Part shown: one piece after another, positions 23,772-35,359 of the stretch
Position numbering within the stretch: position 1 is the stretch's first letter
Layout of the letters: each line of letters begins with the position of its first letter
Assembly (NCBI GenBank): GCA_027924585.1
Contig: BSBM01000461.1
Location: forward strand, 5,764,501 to 5,828,500
DNA length: 64,000 bases
Source: Larix kaempferi
Taxonomy: Eukaryota; Streptophyta; Pinopsida; Pinales; Pinaceae
Direction: 5' to 3'
Notes under the pieces: model-generated
The model's input: the letters and a program-made list of their open reading frames with translations, nothing else
Told to the model about the DNA's origin: nothing
Databases searched by the model: none
Made by a program: the position numbers and the translations under genes

Positions 23772-25469
23772 ATGAGAACAAAAAAACAAGCAATGTGTAC
23801 TATTCATACAAAGAGTGTAAATGATGTTATGAGAAACACGCCTTCTATAGGAACAGATATTACTGAAATACCTTTGAATGGAAGTAGTTTATCTACAACA
23901 CCATCTTCACATTCAAATTTTATACATGATGTATACATACCGGTAGTAATTGATCCTTGCTATAATGTGGAGCGAACATTAGATACTGGATTTGAAATGG
24001 ATAAGTTACGATTGTATAAAGAGTGGTTGACTAGGGATGATGTCAACCCATTCATAAGAGATGCAATTCAAATAGCATACAACACAACCATATTTGACAG
24101 AGATAATGCAGTAGATACAGAAATAGTTGTTGATGATATGCCAAGGTAAATCATCATTTATTTTCTACTTATTAATTTTAGGTTTGTAATTACATATAAT
24201 ATCAACATAATAATATATTCTACCTTTTTTCTTAGGAGTAATACCATTGTTCCAGAAGAAGGCACCAATGTTGATGGAGTGCAAAATCAATCTCCTCCCG
24301 TAGATGAACCAGTTATAGAATCTATTGGTGCATCTCTTGCACATCCTTTGAAACATCCAAGTGAATATGTTAGAGCAGAGGCAACCAATGGTATGCCATT
24401 TACAATCACTTTAAATGAAAAAGGGCAAGTGTTAAATGATGAAGCTGGGAGAACATGGAGAGACATACTTCATCGCGAATCATTGAGATTATTTGGTCCT
24501 ACAATTACTAGAGATTTTCGTCATCAAGGTAAAACATGAATATTATATATTTTTTCATAGAATGCATGCTTAATTTAGGTAGTATAAATTTATATACTTT
24601 ACTAAATAGTTCATGTTTCATATTCAAAAATTTATATATTCTACTCATTGTTGCATTCCCTATACTTCATATACAACATTTCATGTTATTACTATGATAC
24701 TAGAAACCTTAAAATATCTCATATAGATTGAAATTTTTATATTTATTTTGCAGACAAATCCAAGAAGGATGAGTTAGTATCTCATATGCATAAAGTTTCT
24801 GCAATTGTACCTCCCAAGCAAATTCTCCACAGTGTTGCTGAATATATGAAAAATACTAGAAATGCTTTGAGAGGGGAATTGGTTAAAAACAAAAATATAG
24901 TCAAACCACATTTCATAGGAGAAGTAGAGTGGAAAAAAATATTGGAACAAGTGGATATTAAAAAAAAGAGGAAATGTGGAACCTTGGTTGGAAAGGACAA
25001 ATATGCACATACCGTGCAAGCCTCTAGGTTGGCCACACGCCATCGTTTGGGGAAAGGTGGCATGTTGTCTGCAGAGGCAAAATTTGTAAGTTTAATACAC
25101 TACTATGCTTCTCAAGTAAACTTTATTTTTCTTATAAACATCTTTTCTAACTATTTTGTTATTTTTTAAAAATTGTAGTTGCAGGTATTCAATACTAAAA
25201 TGTCTGAAGATGATAAAGATTTTGCTTCATGCTATGGTATATCTTCTCTCATCCATCAAAAGGTTAAAGAAGGGTTTCATCCTATCACTAGTTATGGGGT
25301 AATTTTCCACCTACAAATTCTTTGTTCTAAATAAATGTTCATGATATCAAACATATATATGTAAATGAAAGTTTCAATGAGTACAATTTGTAGGTATGTT
25401 CATCTTATCTTGTATGCTTCTTAGGTAATTGTTTCAGAGGATGAAAGAGAAGAGGAAAATGAATTTTGA
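23772..25469 (+). CDS. Second CACTA gene (TNPA position), 5 exons, 387 residues
   Basis: Exons by eye: 23772-24145, 24236-24528, 24754-25085, 25179-25298 and 25425-25469. All introns are GT-AG and the lengths sum to 1164 bp (388 codons with stop), in phase throughout. The protein has an acidic, low-complexity N-terminal half, a central segment (WRDILHRESLRLFGPTI) and a lysine-rich C-terminal half (GEVEWKKILEQVDIKKKRKC, KYAHTVQASRLATRHRLGKG). It ends in an acidic tail (SEDEREEENEF). Position and the basic segment followed by an HT.(A/G)S-like motif resemble plant En/Spm-type Transposase_24 proteins, which bind subterminal repeats. I infer that role; sequence similarity by eye is modest. Confidence 0.65.
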
Positions 25470-26278
25470 CTCATGCTTCAACCTTATCATATGCTGACAT
25501 GTTGAATCTACATGGCTTCAAAGGTTAGTTCACTTCAATTATTTTTGCAATCAATAGCATATTTTAGCTATGAAATGTCACTAAATGCATAACCTTTTTA
25601 TTGTTTTTGCAATTCAGTTAAAGCTATTGTTTGTGTTTTTTTCTCCATCATTTTTTGTATTTTTATTGTTTACAAAGAGAAGTCATCATGTTTATAATTT
25701 TCTTTTACCATTTTGGCCATGCAGGTGATGGCAAGTTCCCTGGAAAAATCAAGGATGAACAATATTAGCAACTCTTCAAATGAATTATTAATTTTCTCTC
25801 TTTCATTTTTCTGTAAAAACAAATTTCAAAAACATAGTCTTCCATTATATTAATATTATGAAAATTATTGTTTTATGATTATCAATTATAATTTTTTTGG
25901 AATGGCATTATAGTTTTTATTATGTTTTTTCATTGTATTGAATTATTGATTTTTTAAATGATGGATTAAACCAGATAAACTATAATGAGATGTCTTAATA
26001 AACATATTTTATCCTTGTTTATATATATATGATGCAAACAATACAAATCACATATATTATAATTTTTCTTTAAAAACAAATTTCAAAACACAGTCTTCCA
26101 TTATATTAATATTATGAGAATAATTGTTTTATAATTATAAATTATAAATTTTGCTGAAATAGCTTTATGGTTTTCATTATGTCTATTTAATGTATTGAAT
26201 TATTGTGTTTTAGATGATAGATTAAAATTAAATAAACCAAATAATATATATATATATATAAATAAGAGCTTATGGTGT
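25470..26278. other. Non-coding CACTA right arm with a direct repeat
   Basis: No gene seen. A segment AGTCTTCCATTATATTAATA occurs at about 25837 and again at about 26092, with parallel flanks (AAACAAATTTCAAAA before, ATTATTGTTTTA-like after), a diverged direct repeat with a 255-bp offset. A TA microsatellite lies at 26236-26261. Confidence 0.65.
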
Positions 26279-26324
26279 AAAAAAATATAAATCACACACG
26301 TGCGTGTGTGATTTATATTTTTTT
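26279..26324. repeat. Perfect 22-bp inverted repeat with 2-nt loop
   Basis: Left arm 26279-26300 is seven A residues then TATAAATCACACACG. Right arm 26303-26324 is its exact reverse complement, with TG as loop. After a one-base bulge the pairing continues with GGTG (26273-26276) against CACC (26325-26328). It lies at the inner edge of the right subterminal region. Confidence 0.92.
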
Positions 26325-26353
26325 CACCCTTTATTATTTTATGGTGCTTTGCA

Positions 26354-26391
<38 letters not shown>

Positions 26392-26881
26392 TATGCGTTT
26401 TATTTTTTTTGTATCATTTATTATTTTATGGTGCTTTGCACCATATATATATATATATATTAATTATGCGTTTTATTTTTTTTGCACCATTTATTATTTT
26501 ATGGTGCTTTGCACCACTTGTTATTTTATGGTGCTTTGCACCATATACAAGTTTGAGTATAATAATAATAATTTTTGTGTTTCGCACCAAAAGGTATTAA
26601 TCCATGTTGGATTGGTTTTGGTGTTTTGCACCACAAAATTTCAATCCACGTCATATTGGCTTTTGGTGGTTTCCACCATACACCATGTTATGCCACATAT
26701 TCATTTAACACCAAAATTAACTTTTTTACAAACACCATTTTTGCACCATAAATTTTAGCACCACTTGCGTATCCCCACATTATCACCACTTTTGCACCAC
26801 TATTTGAAAATTGAGGATTTCCCAAATCCTTTACAAATAGTGGTGCTAATGTGAGGCTAAAATGCCCTTTTTCTTGTACTG
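26325..26881. repeat. Right subterminal repeats and terminal inverted repeat of CACTA element
   Basis: The 15-bp palindrome TGGTGCTTTGCACCA occurs near 26342, 26429, 26501 and 26531, preceded by TTATTATTTTA or TTGTTATTTTA and separated by TA runs. Further single GCACCA/TGGTG words follow up to 26850. The terminal part GTGGTGCTAATGTGAGGCTA then TTTTTCTTGTACTG mirrors the left end. The array pattern differs from the left arm, which uses TTAGCACCACTT. Confidence 0.8.
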
Positions 26882-27058
26882 TTTGTTCCTACCTAAATGA
26901 TTAAGAGACTACTCATTATATCACCCCTAGTTCAAAACTACTCTAAGGGTCTATTAAAGTAACTTTCCATATGCCTTTAAGATAACATAATATGAAATAA
27001 CTCAGATTTCAAATAAACCTCGTATGTACTTTAGTGACCTAAAAATTTTATTACTAAG

Positions 27059-27096
<38 letters not shown>
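27059..27096. repeat. (TA)n microsatellite in the right LARD LTR
   Basis: Pure TA run at the place where the left LTR has TA plus GATATA units. Confidence 0.9.
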
Positions 27097-27099
<3 letters not shown>

Positions 27100-29997
27100 A
27101 AACTAAGTTTGGTCGCCCAATATATTAAAACGATGCTCCATTCTTTTCAAGGTTACACTAAGATAATTACGATCATGGTTTGGTATTTTCTTAGAAGCTA
27201 CCCAATTATAATGTTTATTGTTTTTCAATCAAAGACATTTTGAGATTTCGTTAACTTGTATAATCGAACTCTTATACATGCGAAACTCTGTCAAATGACA
27301 AATATAAATACATGCAAGGAATTTGTAGAGCAACGTAGTATTCAACTTTTGCGCAGAAGTAACTTCCAACGATTAGGGATATAAATAGATTATCCTAATG
27401 AAAGGAAATTAGATTGACTTGTTAAGTGCCCTTCGTCAATTATCTACAAAGTCTAAACATACATCCTTCTTAACGTCACCAAAAAGAATGACCAAAACTT
27501 GAAACTATAAGTAACACCCAGTTGGACGAGCGTCATATTAAATGCACCTAAATGAAAAACCCTGACTGTAGAATCAGGCAGGGAATGACTTTACTTAAAA
27601 ACTTTTGGTGATGGACGATCACGAATAAAAGGAAGTTGGAAAACTCTATTAAGTTAACTCCATATATAACCATGAAATAAAACATCCATAAATGAAATGC
27701 AACTAGTGTAACTCCTTGAAGATAAAACTCCAAGGCGATAAACAATTCAAACCCACGTCAAATAAACTTCCATTACGCTAAGTATTTCAACCTAGTTAAG
27801 ATAAATCTCCAGCAAGCTAAAAATATTTAAACCCAACTCAGATGTATAGAGACCGAGTTTGTGAATACGGTGCAGAGAGCCAATTGAGAATGAAGTAGTG
27901 GAGTGGGGACATTAATAAAGTCCATCGAGTAATATGATGAACTGGTATTCCGCAGTTTTAAAAGGCAAACCCGTGGAACTAGAAACGATCTTCCTTCACT
28001 CACCCAAAAGAGAAATAAGGAAGAAGATTTAACTAAGCCTCAACGGAGAGAAAAACTACAAGAGATAGACCCAATGAACAATGACAGTAAGGACCCTATC
28101 CATCCAATACCTTCAGGATGTTCAATACGTTTTCTTTCAGCATGAGATACACTTTGTAGAAAATGCGATCTCCTACTATAGCTGTAAGCAGAGACTCAAA
28201 TACGTCTTGACTACTCATATATTTTCCTGGCAGAGAAACAATCTGTCAACACAAAACATCCTATAACCCGGCACGCATGGATCACTACTCATAATAGGGA
28301 CTCCATCGAAACAAGATGCTAATTACTAGATTGCCCTTCTATCAAGCAATCTATATAAGATGCATGGATTACTATTCATAAAAGAGACTCCCTTAAACAA
28401 TATGTTGGGGAATGGACTGTCTTCCTATCCGGCAATCCTCAAATGCATAAAGTCAAATAAAACTGAGATATTCAATATATATTTCAGCAATCATTAACAC
28501 AGATTATGATGCTGATATCATACCCTATACTACGATGATCAAGATAAAAGGTGCAGAGACAAAAATTTTCTACGGATAAACACAGGTAGCTTAGATCTTA
28601 GAAAGGTCAATCAATAAGGTAACTGTGCGTTTAGATCAAAAGAAAAAGAAACAAAAACTGCATTGTCTACAGAGAATCGAAGGACGATTGTGATCTCAGT
28701 GGCCATAACATTTTTCAACATAATAACCGTCAGAGGGAAGTAATGCAATATCGATCCAACACAAACTTGAAACTGGGATTACTTGGTGGCATGTTAACAA
28801 ATAAAAAAATAAAACACTTCAACAGAAATCCATACACTTTAAAAACAAAACGACGGAACAATCCTATTTTTCCCAAACTACAGTTCCAGCAACATACTAT
28901 AAAATTCCAATAGGACAAGCCAGCCAACGCTCACTTATACGCACAGTAGACTTGTGCATCTACCTCGAAGAGTCTGTCCACAACATATTGAATATACTCA
29001 ATCATAAAAATAAAGGCAGATTACCATACCTTCATATTAAAACTGCTCTCCATCTACCAAGCGGCAGATAAAACTTCCTATCCATCGATCTATTACCGGT
29101 ACTTCAGATTTTTGCAGATAGATCGACAACTCCATATCGGAGACTCCAGATTTAAAACTTCTAGATCGAGACTACCAATCGAAACTATAGATCCAGAATT
29201 CAGATTGAGAATTCTGATTGAGAATACAGTTCGAGACCCCTTGGCTTCATCAAATAAAGCTCCGAGTGGTAAAGAACCACGATCTAGTCTATCCCTTCCA
29301 TAGTGGGTCGATTCCCCAAACTCGAACTCTCCCCCTCCATAAGAAGCATAGTAACCATCGACATAGAAGTTACCGCCCTCCATGATCGAACACTTGGCTA
29401 GAGGTATGGAGACAGATGTCAGCATCCTTGGCAAAAGACGTTCCACTAAAGGGACAAACTCCTTCGATCAAGGCAGATCCATAACAACTTTATAAATTTG
29501 TTTGAGCATTAAAGCTCCATTTAGGAGGCCATCTTCCATAAATTCCTCGAACAATGCCCATGACTCTTTTTATAAACTCTCATGTACGTTTTTAAATTTC
29601 TAGTTTGTTTAGCACAACTATGTATATACATAAGAAGGACTAATGAATCCTCTTGTATTTATTTATAATAAATACTTATCATATATATATATTTAAAAGA
29701 TTTCATTCTCTCTCTTAACCTTTTTAATAAAGAATTCAAGTAGAAAGAATATTTTAAGGTTCAGGTTTAATATATATATATATATAGGTTTTTATTTTCC
29801 TTTTGTAAAATCATTAGTATGGTTAAAAAGTAGGCTAGTAAAAACTCCTTTTTGCGTCACATATTTTAATGAAATTCTATTATATAAAATCACACAACCT
29901 TTCCATGATTAACCCATCCTCTTGTTTCCCAAGATACTAATTTTATTTTTTTAGGGTTTTACTAATTCTACTAGGATGAACTTATATCCACACCCTT

Positions 29998-31599
29998 TGT
30001 AACATCTCCAAGATTTACGAGTTAGTAATTTTGGTGTAAAATAAAATTTTGCATAAGATTAATGAAACTACAAAATACACTTCATTCCCGTAAGGACCAA
30101 GATACTAAACACATTCCGTGATAATTTGAGATTAGTTAAATTGAAATACTCATCACGCATCATACTCATGAAGTTCTTACCGTGTAAAGGTTTACTGCAT
30201 CCGGAATTGTCCATAACAATGTGATCGTCACATCACATCAACATGAAATATCATTTTAACAACCTTAACATGAAATATCATTGTAACAAACTAACATGAA
30301 CTATCATTGTAAGAACATTAACATAAAATATCATTGTAAGAACATTAACATGAATTACCCCTGGTCAAGATGCACTTGACCAATGTGTTATAATTATCAA
30401 TTATAAGATAGCACCTTTGAGAAGAAAATCATGCAACCGTCAAAGGATCATACGCATATAAAAACCATGAAAATAACGAGACCAAGATAACGTGGTTCAC
30501 CCGTACACGGGCTAGTCCACAAAAGGTGTGTGTGCATCTTTTATTATTCATAAAAGAGTTTTACAATAGCAACGTTATCATTGCATTACACAATTCAGAC
30601 TTTCCTCAAGCCCTTCTGGAACAAGTCTTCTCCTTTCTATTTATCGCAGTAGGGTGTCAGTAAGCTTAGACAAGAAAAACAATTCCACCAACCCCTGATT
30701 TCTCAGCAACTGAAACTGAGTTTCGTGGCCATTCATGCTAACCACAAGCAATACAACACTCCCATCATGCAGAGAGTTCAAACGTTCTCAGCCAACACAA
30801 TATATAAGTAGAAATTATGATTTCATTTCCGGCTATCGAGCCTTCACATAGATTTCTGAACAACTAAGTTTCACGATTTTATATCACGCAATCACACAAT
30901 TAATAAAAAAGAAGAGCACCATCACATAGTTAATGATGTAAAGAAACAGATCCATCTCTTATTCAACTCTAAGAGCATATTCATAACGCATTCTCAAAAT
31001 ACAACGACCCAATCAACACAGTTATGTAAGGCACCTCATACTATATTAACTATTACATTCTGCAATCTCATTGGTTGCGTTAATTCTAAGGGTCTCACTT
31101 TCATGTACATATCAAACGCACAACTATAAAGATAATACATAAAGCATTTATCTCTTCATCAGTACTTGTTGGCCTTTATAAATAATTGGAAAAATACAAA
31201 GATAAGCAAAAGAACATTTATCAACATCTGCATACTGCAACTTCAATTAAGCATATATGATCGAGTTCCTAGTCCTATAATCCATGTCACAATGCAATTG
31301 ATTTCAACAGCATACTAAAACACATAAATAAATCAATCTAAAAAAAGTCCGAAAGCAATTAACCAAATCGCAAATATGTGAAAATAACCATCGTCTCTAC
31401 GATTGACACTTATTTACTTTATGAAAACTATACTCTAGGATCTTGCCAAGTTTATACTAAACATACTTTACCTACTTATATGTGTATATAGTCAAAATCC
31501 AACCAAAAAGACAGAGTCAAGGATTTCAACTGAACGCCTTTCGTCCAGCAATATCTTATGTATGATGATCCAGCTAGGAATGGTCCCTAATATTAATAC

Positions 31600-31644
<45 letters not shown>

Positions 31645-33896
31645 TCAGTAAGCAAGCTGTATACGATAATCCATTCGGGGTTGAGCAATAGAGTTAGAAT
31701 AATACATAATATAGAGCATTACAAGAAAAATATATAATGGAGTCGAGCATACATATCTAAAATATTCCATCATAGTTCTGAGGGATCCGACTTCCTCAGT
31801 CATCCCTTCCCAAGTCATGCACGACCACAACAAAAATTCAACCTTAGAGATATAGTTAATTCAACAACAATGGATGCAATATGGAGACAGAACAGATTTC
31901 TGCGATCTACCTTTTAGTATGCATGTAATAAGAAATGCTGCGCCATCCAACCGAGATAGGCGTTCTACCCAATATCAAATTCTCATATGCAATCTAACTA
32001 AGATGCAATAAGATCACCACTACAGCATTCAATTTTTGAATTAGAAGAGAAACCCATACAGTGATTTCGCAGGGGTATTTCTAAAACCAACAAAACACAG
32101 TCGTAAATATAGTTCTGCAAACGCCATCGATTTAGTAGATAACAAAGGGATTTCGGCTAAATCATCAACACGCAGAGGTCATTACAAGGAACCACTCGAG
32201 AATTACAAATCTGGAAGGGGATTCCATTCATAGATATTTAATTCAGATTAGCAAGTTCATGGGTCGATTTTCAATCAAATAAAGATAGTACATATTGAAT
32301 TTCTTAAGGAGCTCATACATCGATTTCCAAATTAGATACAAGCATTTCATAATGAAATTTTTTAGCGAATCTGTGGATCGACTTTCTAATCAAGACTTGA
32401 ACGGATCTGCTATTGCCTGAGACAGTGGATCAGAATTGCTGAAGCGAATTTGTGGATCGACTTCCTAATCAAGACTGGAACGGATCTTCTATTATCTTAG
32501 ACAGTGGATCAACACCTCTGCTGGAAACATTATACAAAGAGATCCACAGGGATCGACGCCAGTATTGGAATCATACAAACCAATCATGGATTACAAAATA
32601 ATAAAGATGTCGGATCGATCCTCGCTGAGCCATATCGCTCGGATTTATACAGTAAAAAGAAATGCAGAGTTTATAAAAGAAAAGTAACAATTTTCTCCAG
32701 GGTTCGATTTCATTCATGAATCAGCTAGTTTAAAACTCTGTATAGCAGAGATTACTATTGATTTCTAAACATTGTAGAATAGATCTATAAAAACACTAAG
32801 ATAACCTAACGGGATCGACCATGGAAGCTTCTACTGAGGATCGGCATACAGACAACTGATAAAGATTTGACATCAGTTCACTAATACATAACCGAGTGCA
32901 ATGTAGAGCCAAGTAACGGTATCTACAGATATATATATATATAAATATAAAAACTCAGGGATGGATCGCCAAATCTCAGTACAAGGTTTTCAGCGATGAC
33001 AAGTATATCAATAGAATGGTGCAGGGCTGGATCCATCCAACTAAATTCAACTATAAATTAAATCTGAAGATTTGGTTGCATAAAAGCATAACACGCCAGG
33101 GGTGAAAATCGGTTTCAGATTTAAGGATCGAACTCTGTCATTGATACACAGAGTCGACCTTGATTTGTTACATCTAACTAAACTAATTGTAACTTTAGAT
33201 CTCAAGTATCAGTTGCATCTTAACATAATTAAATAAATTTCTCTATCTAATGCTAACCCGAAATTTCCACGGCGATTCCAGCTGATTCGATCCAGTAAAT
33301 CTGCCCTCCTCGCAGAGATCACCATCCTCAAGCTAGCAGGTAACAGCCGCCGAAGGGAATCCTTCTTTTCCCCCGTTCCCCCTCCGATCCTCTTTTCTCC
33401 TCCATATTAATCCCCCTCTTTGATAACAGAGATCGTGATTTTCGAGAACGCCGGGGGAAGTTCCTTCCACTTGTTGCCTCCTCCAAACCCCACGATTTCA
33501 TAGTGGTATTTTTAAGAAGTGATACACTCCCAGCAGCACTCCTCTTCTCCACTTCCTCTTTAATGTGCCAACAACCCAGTCAGATCTTGTCGAGAGGTGG
33601 TCGAAAAGGTGGAGGGGAGGAATCCCATGGAATAAATAAAGATCTCCTCTATATATATATATTATCAATGGAAGAACCAATCCTTCTCTTTTATGGTAGT
33701 GAATATAGCATAGCTATTTAAACGATCGAGTTTGAGCCTCTTAATTTACAAGGTCCACTATTAACTTCTTTGGTAGTTCTTACCTTAAATAAGTTCAGTA
33801 TCATAGTTCAGATATCCCTTTTAATCCTATTAAACCTTATAATGGTAATTATGTTCGAGATTACAAATATATGGGTTATAAAGGAGGGATATCACA
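29998..33896 (-). repeat. Large solo LTR, 3.9 kb, inserted in the LARD LTR
   Basis: TGTAACATCTCC to GGGATATCACA, flanked by perfect CCCTT duplications (29993-29997 and 33897-33901). The uninterrupted copy at about 4500 reads CACCCTTCATAATTC. It has imperfect inverted ends (TGTAACATCTCC against TGTGATATCCCTCC). Only one copy of the conserved GTGGTTCACCCGTACACGGG block (near 30489) and no internal repeat of its ends are present, so this is a single LTR left by recombination rather than a whole element. No convincing protein-coding frame. A TA microsatellite lies at 31602-31640. The block orientation puts it on the minus strand. Confidence 0.8.
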
Positions 33897-34174
33897 CCCT
33901 TCATAATTCAGTGTGATGATATGGTCAACCAACACATGGTTCCCTAGTCATTTATCTTTTCTTATAGGTGGGTGTTGTTACTTAGCAGTTTAGTCGCAGT
34001 ACCAATATTTTAACCTTCTAGGCTTAAACTAACACTTGTCAACATGACACTATCTCGATTCCCATTGGTGGGGCCTTGGCCTTGAGCTCCTCACCATGGC
34101 CAATTACAAAATTCATAATTAATTTTACAAATATAATAACAATAGTTGTCGAATTTGAGGGATGTTACACAAGA

Positions 34175-35330
34175 TCACCAAATCAAGCTTAGGAAATATC
34201 TTAGATGACCTAAAATCAAATGTTTAATATTCCATGGCGCTACAGATGGACTCTATGTAAGCTAAGTTAAAAAGGAAAGAATCAGATATATATATTTGGC
34301 CATCTTTTTCCCTGACTGCAAAAAGAAGTGCATAAAGAATGAATTATCTTTAAATCTCACACAGGTCAGTGCTATAAAAACTGAATTCTATGTAATCTGT
34401 GTTGAAATTCACTTCACGGAAAATTGTCCTTATCTAGGATTGTTGATATCTAACCTAAATGAACCACAAGACCATGCAGATACTCTCTATTATATAAATC
34501 CCAGGATACCAGGTGTACAAATAAATTTCTAACAACCCTACAGCCATTCTCAATATTAAAACTTTCAAGGACAACAACCATACCAACCATATGCTCAACC
34601 CTCTTTTCAAAAGGGTTATAATTAGCCAGCATTTCCACAAGCATATGGACAACAACCCTAGACAAATCCCTATGGCTAGCAGAATTATCCTACACCTGAT
34701 TGGAAACCACCTCAATGGAAGAACTATCAAACACTACAATATGGAAAAAACCCTCTTTCTCAGGGTTGGAAACCAAATCAACATCCACCAAGCAATGCAA
34801 ATCAGACACAAGGTCAAAATACCAATCCTTTAGCACCAAGAGCACCTCTACCAGTTCAACCAACACGAAATCCTAACAACAGACAAGTCCAACCAGTATA
34901 TAATACTGAAATAAATAACTACCCAATGTACTCTTTGGATGTTATACAAGCTAATCAAATAAACCTATGATCCGAAAATGTTATAACACGTCCAACAAAA
35001 GAGCCATGAATAGATCCACCACATTCAAACGTAGAAAATCATATACCGGAATAACAACTTGTAGAACAAGAACATCATGCAGGGGATCCACTGTTTCATG
35101 TGCCACCTTTTGCTCAGATATTGCAATCCTATGAAAACCAAAAACCAAAAAATCCTATTTAAATAGAACTAAAAAATTCATGTGTCAAGATACCACTCCT
35201 GCAGGCTATTAAACAAATTCCTATCTACAATCAGTACATTAAGGATACTTGCGAAAAGAGGCCAAGTAGGAAAAGGAAAGACCTAGTTACCCTTAATGTG
35301 ATAGGATAACTAGCATAACTAATGATATAG
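34175..35330 (+). pseudogene. gag: G1 gag C-terminal part with degenerate zinc knuckles
   Basis: Resumes gag after the LARD (ITKSSLGNILDDLKSN). A frame at 34296-34532 carries FFPDCKKK and VICVEIHFTENCP, the positions of two CCHC knuckles found in this gag type; the leading cysteines are changed to Phe or Val, so metal binding is unlikely. A Gln/Pro/Asn-rich stretch follows to about 34910, interrupted by frameshifts. Then LLQAIKQIPIYNQYIK is recognisable near 35200 (after repairing phase), normally just before the aspartic protease. No protease active-site motif (D(S/T)G) is visible between 35240 and 35360. Confidence 0.65.
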
Positions 35331-35359
35331 AACAACACATATGGAAAAAAATCTGTCTC

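Larger units (their letters stand above)
7400..26881 (+). mobile_element. CACTA (En/Spm) DNA transposon, 19.5 kb, with complete transposase and captured genes
   Basis: Exact ends come from comparison with the uninterrupted LARD LTR: AAATTT then CACAACAAGAAAAGCC at 7400, and TTCTTGTACTG ending at 26881 followed by TTTGTTCC. The 3-bp duplication TTT is the CACTA-type length. The ends are imperfect inverted repeats (CACAACAAGAAAA against CAGTACAAGAAAA) and differ from canonical CACTACAAGAAAA. The element holds left and right subterminal repeats built on GCACCA, a 331-bp satellite array, a captured UFD1 gene and lipase fragment (minus strand), a TNP2-type transposase and a TNPA-position gene (plus strand). 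A solo LTR has landed in the satellite. Both transposase genes look open, so mobility at or after insertion is plausible. Confidence 0.92.
386..34169 (-). mobile_element. LARD-like non-autonomous LTR retrotransposon with 4.4-kb LTRs, carrying later insertions
   Basis: Two long direct repeats (386-4770 and 6392-34169 after removing nested elements) bound an interior of only 1621 bp. Both LTRs run TGTCA(C/T)GTACCC to GGGATGTTACA on the plus strand. The minus orientation follows from the reverse complement of the initiator-Met-tRNA primer site, GCTCTGATACCA, at 6378-6389 beside the right-hand LTR, and a purine-rich tract (on the minus strand) at 4771-4790. Flanks are CAACA (381-385) and CAAGA (34170-34174), a 5-bp target duplication with one mismatch. 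The interior has no gag or pol similarity, so this resembles a Large Retrotransposon Derivative that would need another element's enzymes. The second LTR was hit by a CACTA element and by a solo-LTR-leaving element. Confidence 0.85.
6392..34169 (-). repeat. LARD right LTR (5' LTR in element orientation), interrupted twice
   Basis: Segments 6392-7399, 26885-29997 and 33902-34169 together make about 4.39 kb, agreeing closely with the 4385 bp of the uninterrupted left LTR. Alignment with the left LTR places the CACTA insertion within GGAAATTT-GTTCC (left-LTR position about 1390) and the solo LTR within CACCCTT-CATAATTC (left-LTR position about 4500). The TATA-like motif is kept at 7258-7267. Confidence 0.88.

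Noticed and set aside
29998-33896. Complete element with two LTRs inside 29998-33896
   Set aside because: The ends and the conserved GTGGTTCACCC block occur only once and no PBS or PPT is seen, so a solo LTR is simpler.
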